Origin: Diplolepis rosae
Taxonomy: Eukaryota; Arthropoda; Insecta; Hymenoptera; Diplolepididae
Length of the DNA stretch: 64,000 nt
NCBI GenBank assembly: GCA_030998225.1
Contig: JAPYXD010000698.1
Location: 10,457,001-10,521,000 of the forward strand
Direction: 5' to 3'
Part shown: piece after piece, positions 57,040 through 64,000 of the stretch
Position numbering within the stretch: the first letter of the stretch is position 1
How the letters are laid out: each line of letters starts with the position of its first letter
Notes under the pieces: model-generated
The model's database searches: none
What the model saw: only the letters and a program-made list of their open reading frames with translations
What the model was told of the DNA's origin: nothing
Translations under genes and position numbers: made by a program

Positions 57040-58195
57040 CAACCGAAAATCACGACCATTCTCTGAGTAACCAAAAAAAAATGTGATGCGTCATGATTTT
57101 GATATAAATCGATGTGGCATCCCAAATCACAACGAAAATACTGTAAAAATATGGGTAACACTCACCTCGCACTTTTAAAACATTGGAAAATGACAATTTA
57201 TTTTATTTTTACGGTTTTTTTCTCAATGTCATCGCAGCTAATGAACAAGCTCGTTCATTCGCTTCGATCTTAGCTCGAAAACTGTGTATTGTCAAAATAC
57301 ACATACGAAAGCAGTCAGATCAGAAATATTTGCATTCTGTCAAACGTTATGCAGGGGTGCGCACAACCGGAGACTCTCCCCTAATTTTAGAAAATTTACG
57401 GACTATATAACCAACAGTGTTAGACCAGTGCAGCAGAATTCAAGACACTCAATTGGTATTATTAATAAAATTTTCATTTTAATACGCTATGCCTTCCCCT
57501 ATTCCTTCTAAATGCTATTATTTATAATTTCCTCAATTTTGTTGAATTTATTTTGATTTTAAATTTTATATATGGAGAAAAAAGTCGATAGCTAGTGATG
57601 GAATTAATCACGTGATCTGCATGGCCCATGGCCTTAAAGTTGAAAATGTTGAAAACAGCAAGACAAAAATTATGGAAAGTCTGGACATTGTAAGAAGCCA
57701 AGTTTTAACGTTTAATTTAAAAGCTTCTAGAACCGGGAAGGGTCTATTAACTTTTGAAAAAGGCCTTCTTTTTACTTACTAAACGAAGGTAGAAGGCTGT
57801 TTAAAGGCGGGTATATCATGCTCTGACATCTCTTTCAAGCATCTCAGCTTTTCTGTGTTCCCACCTCGTTTAAAAGAGGAGAATATTATTTAGTGACTGG
57901 GGGGCGGTTGTTCGTGAAAGTTGTGTCGAGCGTATACGATGGGGCGACAATTTCAAGTCACTGAATTGCGCTCAAGATAAAAGAGTGACGGGCGTCAGTC
58001 TCGACACGACGTTAACAACCTGCAAGTTTTATCGTCGTTCTTCAACAGTAAACAAGCTTGTTCCTGATACTAAGCCTCTTGATAAATATAAATATACAAT
58101 TTTTACTTCAGGACTTAAGGAACTAGAGACTTTTATCAAAGTAAATTCAGAATTGGAAGAAATACTTATAAAATTTAAGGGGTGTATAAGGTAAG
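57040..58195 (+). other. Unrecognised open frames, possible exons or retroelement debris
   Basis: On the plus strand, 57601-57780 reads ICMAHGLKVENVENSKTKIM and RTGKGLLTFEKGL before a stop, and 57985-58194 reads KYKYTIFTSGLKELETFIKV and ELEEILIKFKGCIR before AAGGTAAGT, a good donor-like sequence at 58190-58197. Composition is more coding-like than the flanks. However, GGTAAGTCTGGGTATTACTG is also similar to the inverted sequence at 60335-60350 (complement GGGTAAGTGTGCCAATTATT), so the donor may instead be a transposon end. No family recognised. Confidence 0.3.
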
Positions 58196-58253
58196 TCTGG
58201 GTATTACTGTGGATGCCCCAGTTACTGCGGTTTCAAATAAAACTAATGATATA

Positions 58254-58453
58254 CTCTCTAAATCTGAATCAGTCAAATTTTCACTGATTGAATCAGTGAT
58301 TTACCTTTTCCCTGATTCATCAATAAAAAATATTTTTCACTGTCAAATCAGTTAATTTTCACTGATGAATCAGTGAAAAAAATATTTCTCACTGTCAAAT
58401 CAGTCAAATTTCACTGATAATCAGTAGATTTTGACTGATTTAAATTTAGAGAG
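58254..58453. mobile_element. CTCTCTAAA palindromic MITE, copy 4
   Basis: 200 bp, ends CTCTCTAAATCTGAATCAGT and (complement) CTCTCTAAATTTAAATCAGT, TA on both sides. Confidence 0.85.
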
Positions 58454-58808
58454 TACAATGTTTTAAAGATATATAACGTTACAGAACAATTTAAAACAAT
58501 TAATTTCTATTCCAAGCATAATAAGTATCAACGAATTATCAATAGTTACGATATTTGTAGCTAATTGATTGCAATTTGAAACTCTCATGTTCCCGAATCC
58601 TATAGTATTAATGCTTAGATTTGTTGACAGGTCATGGACACGTTCTGAAAAACTTGTTATAATTTCGTTTCTGAAAATAAAATATTTATTGTGATATTAT
58701 TTTATGCAAATTAAATATCTTATTTTTCTAAATATTTATGCAAAATAACAAAAAATACATTTTTCAATCATTTTTTACCAAAACAGTCTTTGGTACATGA
58801 TTTTCATA

Positions 58809-58934
58809 CACGGAGAAACTTTTTATATCAATTTTTACTATAGTATTTTTCAATTTAGGGAAAAACGTATCACTTTGAGAAATTTTGTTCGTAAAAATAC
58901 TAAAATTTATAACAATGATATACGTTTCTCTGTG
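58809..58934. mobile_element. Small MITE with CACGGAGAAACT ends
   Basis: 126 bp, TA-flanked; ends CACGGAGAAACTTTTTATAT and (complement) CACAGAGAAACGTATATCAT. The same family as the larger element at 62928-63737, and it supplies the empty-site sequence for the nested insertion there. Confidence 0.8.
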
Positions 58935-59131
58935 TAGGTGTATGAATTACTGCGATCTATCAGGCGGCACTGCATAACCTCTCAATCTATTACAAATGCT
59001 TCGTTAAGCTTACTTTTTATAACAAAATTTTTTGTTCATTTCCCGTTATTTTGGCATAGGGTCAGATTCTTTTTATTCTCTTCGATTAAAATTATCACTA
59101 TTAGATATAAAAGTACTCACAAAGAAAGCAA

Positions 59132-59172
59132 GGCAAACGTTTCGGCCACATATGGGGGCCCTCTTCAGTGCC
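59132..59172 (-). ncRNA. Hammerhead-ribozyme-like motif 2
   Basis: Minus strand: GGCA-CTGAAGA-GGGCCCCCATATGTGGCC-GAA-ACGT-T-TGCC. Same design as motif 1, in the left arm of the inverted repeat. Confidence 0.4.
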
Positions 59173-59502
59173 ATAAATTCAAAGATTAATTCAAAATTTC
59201 TGTAAAACGGAGATAATTAAAATAGGGATTATCATAGAATTTAAAAACTTATCTCATAGATTGCAATTCAAAATGAAGTAGTCCAGTATGCAGCATCACG
59301 AATTGAAAAAATATTTAGAGTTCACTGTGAATAAAAAACCGGATAAATGAAACAACATAAAAATTTTTGCACACAAACCGACCGGAATTTAAAAAAAAAA
59401 TTTAATTATTAAAGAAGGATGCCAAATTGGTTATTAATGGCATAACGCGAACAAAGTTTACATTTTTGAAAACTTTTCGTTTGAATAAATCTTTGAATTT
59501 AT

Positions 59503-59543
59503 GGCACTGAAGAGGGCCCACATATGTGGCCGAAACGTTTGCC
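59503..59543 (+). ncRNA. Hammerhead-ribozyme-like motif 3
   Basis: Plus strand: GGCA-CTGAAGA-GGGCCCACATATGTGGCC-GAA-ACGT-T-TGCC. Stem II pairs GGCC/GGCC plus ACA/TGT; stem I GGCA/TGCC is perfect. Confidence 0.45.
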
Positions 59544-59714
59544 TTGCTTTCTTTTTGCGCATTTTCACATCTAATAGTGGTAATTTTAATTGAAGAGAAT
59601 AAAAAGAATCTGACCCTATGCCAAAATAACGAGAAATGAACAAAAAATTCTATGAATTGTGGGTCAATATAATAGCAGACATGTTATCAAACATGTCACT
59701 TTAAAATTAAACAA

Positions 59715-61485
59715 AATGTTGAAAACTCCAAAATCGTTGCTAATGAGGCAAGAGGAAGTCAAGTAATATAATTTTAAGGTAAATTAAATAAGAGTTATAA
59801 TATTATTTAATCTTAATTTGTTAAAAATGCTTCATCTACACTTTTTATAATTTGGTTTAAATAAAATCTTTAACAGACCTTAATCGTTAGCAAAGATGCA
59901 AGAGGAACTCAAATGATATAATTTTAATTTTAATTAAATAAAATTATTAATCATAATTTGTTACAAATGCTTCGTCACGTTTACTTTTTATAATTGATAT
60001 TAAATAAAATGTCCAACACTCCAAAATTAATTGTAAGTTTTCTGAAAATAATATCGCAGTATTACGCGCGCAGAAATTGGGGTTTCCGCAGTAGTTGGAG
60101 CGCAGTAATTGGTGCGCAGTAATTGGTGCAAACCCGCAGTAATACCTACATGGAACATTTTTTTTAGATTCGCATTTTCTAAGTAAATCTGGTTTCTTTT
60201 TCGGGGTTTAAGGGCTGCATGCTACTTAGTTAATACCAAATACTGCTTTAAAAATTAATTCGCGACGACTTTTTCATCTCAAAATCTTTTTTTTAACTTT
60301 AAAAGCCGTCTTGATTTTCGATCCCCAATAATTGGCACACTTACCCTAGGTAGTGAAAGCTATTTTATTGCTTTCCTCTTCAAATAACTTACCATGCGTT
60401 TATTGGATTTAAGAAGGATCTGTTATTTTGATTTCAATGCTTGGATAAAATGTACTTAGAAGAAATACTCAATTCGAGTCCACTAAATAATAAAAGACAG
60501 GAATTTTATTGTAGTTTCTTTTCGTTTCGTGACAAGAATTTAGGTAGGAATTGAAGAATGACATGTATCGACAATGCGTGAATAGGATTCAAAAATTTGG
60601 ACGCCTCATTGACGTTTGAGAATAATTACAACATCACAAGTCACCCTCTTCTGTAAAGGCACGCATTATTCTCAACGGTCGCCGCTCTATAGATTGAACG
60701 CATCACCAAAAGATAATAATGTGGCCGGTGCTGTGTTAGAAGCAGACCGTCTTTGTTCGACCCTGTCATTCTAGCATAAGTCGACAACAATGGGAGCGTC
60801 CGATACTAATCTAATCTAATAGTTCTGACCAACCTACGTGGACATATGGAGTTCAGATTAAGCAGCATGCTCTATTTAGTAAAGTTGATGCTGGTGTGCG
60901 GGTACTTCATTTTTTACGCCACAAAAAAAATAAAGCCTGTTAAGTTTTTATGTGTGTCTAAATAGCGAGAGGATTAATAAAACGTTTTTAAAACGAGCTA
61001 CTGTACTGCTTACCAGTATTACACCGTTTAAATATTTAATTAATCGTTATTTAAAAACAACATTCATGAAAATAGTATGACATTTTTTATCTTTAAGTAT
61101 AAAAAGACTCAATTCTATTCAATTTTTTCCGTATTTCTTAAAACATGTAAAAATATTAGGAGTACATATTTAATTTGCTAAAAGGTGTTTAGGTGGATAT
61201 TTGAAAATTAATAAAAGCGTTATAAAACTTCGAGGAAGTGTCAGGCATTTGATAAAATTGATAATGTTTGGAAAATAAATGTTCAATTTTTTTGAGCAGT
61301 TTTTGTAAACAAAATATGAGTTTATTTTGAATGAAATTTTTGAAGGTGAATAAAGTTTAAAAATATTCTAATAGTTTTGTAATTTGTTCTTTATATTTTT
61401 TGAATAGTTATAGAATACATGATAGGTTTTAGCTACAGTGAAAAACAAAATTTTTAATTTCCCTCTGAAAAATTTATATTTAATA
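59715..61485. other. Mostly unique; small GCAGTAATTGG repeats
   Basis: 60056-60150 holds four GCAGTA(A/G)TTGG-like words in tandem. 60520-60900 has balanced composition with no repeats and no motif-bearing frame. The rest is AT-rich. Confidence 0.4.
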
Positions 61486-61489
61486 TTAA

Positions 61490-62090
61490 AGTACTTGTTG
61501 TGCAAAGAAGCAGGTCTCTGGAAAAAAAAGCTTTTCCACACTTTTAAGACTTGAAATTATATTATTAGTCCTATATTATGGAATGAAAAACATTTTTTGT
61601 GAAGAAAATGCAAAACTTGCGAAAAATAATAGTCTAATAATGTTTTTTGTAATAGAACTTTTCCTAACCATCGCTTCTTACCAATTTCTTATAACAATGA
61701 TTAGATTTGTATAAATCATAGCTTCTTTTTCAGGGAAAATATTCTTTAAAACACAACTGTTTCCAGTTTTAAAAGTAATGTTTTCAATGGCTAAAATGGT
61801 TAAAGGAATTTTTTTAAAAGGAACATTTTTCTGAAAAATTTTGATATTTTATAAATAAAGATCACTGATTAAGACTCTTATCAGAGTCAAACCGTTTGAA
61901 TGTATGTAACCTGAGTATGTAACCTGATTATTAAAATTGTAAACTAATATTATTATTCGTAAGTTTTAAAAATTTTCACAAAAATAATGTTTTTTCACCC
62001 ACAAAATGCGACTGATAATATTATTTCAAGTCTTAGAATCATAAAAAAACTTTTTTTTCCAGAGACCTGATTTTTCGCGCGACAACTATC
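61490..62090. mobile_element. GGTAGT-family MITE, diverged copy
   Basis: TTAA at 61486-61489 and 62091-62094. The left end AGTACTTGTTGTGCAAAGAA and the right end (complement GATAGTTGTCGCGCGAAAAA) continue as CAGGTCTCTGG on both sides. The interior shares blocks with 30271-30640. Confidence 0.7.
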
Positions 62091-62261
62091 TTAAATTCTG
62101 AGTCTATTCAAATAAGTTTGATAATTTATGATATTTCTCAAGACTTTCAAAAGTCCCCCTCACTCTCTGCAAAATGCAATCGCCACAAAACTTTTCCCTA
62201 ATTTAATTGAAAACAGGAAAATGACCAACCTCGGACAATCTGGATGTTTTCTTTAATTTAT

Positions 62262-62318
62262 TTAATCTTATAATGACGTTTCGATGACATTACGTCATCC
62301 CCTTCAGATCAACAAGAC
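62262..62318 (-). ncRNA. Hammerhead-like motif 4, degenerate
   Basis: Minus strand: GTTGAT-CTGAAGG-GATGACGTAATGTCATC-GAA-ACGT-C-ATTATAAG. The invariant A of CUGANGA is G, so it should be inactive. Confidence 0.35.
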
Positions 62319-62660
62319 CTTTCTTTCAGTTTTTGGTTCTGCAGTTTTAATATCCACTTTTACACAAACATCACAAAAATATATATATCATCGATTGTTG
62401 TCAAAACTTTAGTCCATGTAAAATTTAAAAATTGTCGAAATAGTACTATGCATCGTAACTCAAAATTCCCATCTCCAATATTGACTAATTTCTTTAACAA
62501 TAATCTACGAATTTCGAGTTACGATGCTTAGTACTATTTCAACAATTTTTAAATTTTATATTGACTAAAGTTTTGACAACAATCGACGATATATTTATTT
62601 TTGTCATACTTGTCTAAAAATGGATACTAAAACTACAAAACCAAACACTGAAAGAAAGGT

Positions 62661-62715
62661 CTTGTTAATCTGAAGAGGATGACATACTATAATGTCATCG
62701 AAACGTCATTGTAAG
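62661..62715 (+). ncRNA. Hammerhead-like motif 5
   Basis: Plus strand: CTTGTTAAT-CTGAAGA-GGATGACAT-actata-ATGTCATC-GAA-ACGT-C-ATTGTAAG. Stem II has eight perfect pairs. Stem I pairs AAT/ATT and CTT/AAG around an internal loop. H17 is C, the preferred residue. Confidence 0.5.
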
Positions 62716-62927
62716 ATTAAATTGGTCATTTTTCTGTTTCTAATGAAGAAAATCAGTCGGACGTCAAATCATCTAATTTTTCCCTTAATTTAAAAAACAA
62801 AATATTTTGTTCATTCCCAATGAAAAGGCAAAAGCTGAAGGTCATTCTCAATTATCTCTAGAATGATACTTAGTAAAAAAACACATAATTTACTCCCCAA
62901 GTCTTGAAAGTCAGTCGTTCAAAACTA

Positions 62928-63737
62928 CACGGAGAAACTGTTTATATCAATTTTTACCATAGTATTTTTCAATTTAGGGAAAAACGTATCACTTTAAGAA
63001 TTTTTGTTAGTAGAAATACTAAAATTTATAATAATGATATGAAACTCCAGCATAGTTCATAGCAAATTTTACTATAGTTTATACTAAAGTTTCATATTAT
63101 TATAAAGTTTAGTATTTTTACTAACAAAAATTCTCAGTGATACATTTTTCCCTAAATTGAAAAATACACTCCAGATTCCCTGTAACGTAAAGCTCGAGCA
63201 TCGGAAACCTCTCTGTAACAAACGCGAGAGGGATCCCCTCCATATCCTACTTGTTGCTAAGCGCTGTTATGCGCATTATATAATGCGCGCAGTCTGTCTG
63301 TCGGTGAGGCTATGTGAATAATATATTTACATAGTTAAAACGGTATAAAAAAGATTTCTGTGAGTATTGAAGATGGAATTAACTTATTTGACGGTATGTA
63401 CTCAAAATACTAAAAATATAATAATAAAAATATTTATGCTTATATCAGGTGTATTTTTTAATATTTTCAGAAAAAAAGAAATTACACTATCAAGTAATTT
63501 TTCAATAATTGACAAATAATTTTCTCATTAATTTGTGATAAAAGCCATCACTCATTGATTACTTTTTCAAATTCAAGCGCGCTTCATTCCGTAGTAGTGG
63601 GGGAAGAGGGGTCGATCGTCTGCTCGTTATAGGGAGGCGTGACGCGCTTGTTACAGAGAGGTTTCGTTACAGGGAATTTTGTTATAGGGAATCTCGAGTG
63701 TACTATAGTAAAAATTGATATAAAAAGTTTCTCTGTG
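62928..63737. mobile_element. MITE with CACGGAGAAACT ends, carrying an insertion
   Basis: TA-flanked (62926-62927, 63738-63739). Ends CACGGAGAAACTGTTTATAT and (complement) CACAGAGAAACTTTTTATAT. It is palindromic around 63055-63110 and interrupted at a TA by the 63167-63700 element. Confidence 0.85.
63167..63700. mobile_element. TA-flanked element nested in the previous one
   Basis: Ends CACTCCAGATTCCCTGTAAC and (complement) CACTCGAGATTCCCTATAAC with TA at 63165-63166 and 63701-63702. The empty site matches the sibling at 58809 exactly (AAAAATACTATAGTAAAAAT). The ends are GC-richer, with repeated GTTACAGGGA / GTAACGAAACC words; the middle is AT-rich. No transposase. Confidence 0.85.
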
Positions 63738-63739
63738 TA

Positions 63740-64000
63740 GGAATTGTATAATATTCTTCCAAGCAAATTTTTGTACCAATTGTCCATCTATTAATTGAAT
63801 ATTTTTTTTTCAAATCCTCCTTGAGTCTTCTCTAATTTTTTTAGAGTTCAAACATCGTTACTAATTTCAGTCGACCATCTCTCTTTGAGGAAGAAAGGAT
63901 TCATATGATAGTTGCAAGAAGGGTATAGGTTTGAGCACCGAAAAGTTCAAAACAAAAAGCAAAAGCGTCTTAATGGCGGCTAAAATGCATCCTGGGGAGG
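63740..64000. other. Right edge, nothing recognised
   Basis: Unique AT-rich DNA up to the window end. Confidence 0.5.

Larger units (their letters stand above)
59030..59710. mobile_element. Penelope-like inverted repeat pair
   Basis: Arms of about 160 bp (59030-59190 and 59486-59650) contain TTATTTTGGCATAGGGTCAG, AAACGTTTCGGCCACATATG and complements, around a 300 bp loop. Each arm bears one hammerhead-like motif in opposite orientation. The right side continues to ATGTTATCAAACATGTCAC, the end seen at 16712 and 32181. No reverse transcriptase remains, so the class rests on the ribozyme-like motif and the inverted terminal arrangement known for Penelope-like elements. Confidence 0.5.
62213..62745. 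mobile_element. Second inverted repeat with hammerhead-like motifs
   Basis: Arms 62213-62480 and 62505-62745 (AAACAGGAAAATGACCAA, ATGTCATCGAAACGTCATTG, CTGAAAGAAAGGTCTTGTT and complements). The left arm has a 34 bp extra segment. Each arm holds one ribozyme-like motif. Confidence 0.65.

Overview
This 64 kb window is AT-rich eukaryotic DNA with no complete host protein-coding gene that I can recognise. The decayed coding pieces point to an arthropod, most likely an insect: mariner transposases, a LINE endonuclease/reverse transcriptase of insect type, a pogo/CENP-B-like transposase tail, and a multicopy uncharacterised arthropod protein. An 80 bp intron-like segment fits this. I cannot name the species. 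The window reads as an intergenic stretch or a long intron that has filled with transposons.

Layout. 0-5 kb: edge fragments of a multicopy protein and a LINE, then a dispersed repeat with GC-rich palindromes at one end (2801-4545). A second copy lies inverted at 52296-54340 and a diverged third at 38520-39993. 5-10.6 kb: a long inverted-repeat element inside a TA-flanked element, and a second element carrying a TTAA-flanked piggyBac-type MITE. 10.6-17.8 kb: mostly unique AT-rich DNA with small foldback elements, an internally deleted mariner (16142-16668) and two neighbouring palindromic MITEs. 19-23.8 kb: a mariner split by a TA-flanked element that carries an apparent SAM-domain start exon with a splice donor, followed by a three-level nest (element in mariner in MITE). 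25.5-30.7 kb: a pogo/Tc1-like composite and a transposon with matched terminal repeats. 33-37.5 kb: nested palindromic MITEs, several TTAA-flanked elements and a tRNA-derived retroposon with a 14 bp target duplication. 40-51.5 kb: more MITEs, separated by unique stretches. 55-64 kb: an array of palindromic 20-bp units, a CENP-B/pogo transposase C-terminus interrupted by a hAT-like element, Penelope-like inverted repeats with hammerhead-like motifs, and another nested TA-element pair.

How the parts relate. Two target preferences dominate. TA-flanked elements (Tc1/mariner/pogo type) begin CAC..., CAGT... or CTCTCT.... TTAA-flanked elements form two groups, piggyBac-like (CCC...GGG) and a second group that begins GG or AGG. 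Many insertions are exact, so target-site duplications and nesting give a relative order of events. Every transposase here is broken, so mobility would need enzymes encoded elsewhere. The most interesting leads are the SAM-exon-bearing element, the hammerhead-like motifs, the GG-type TTAA superfamily and the palindromic minisatellite.
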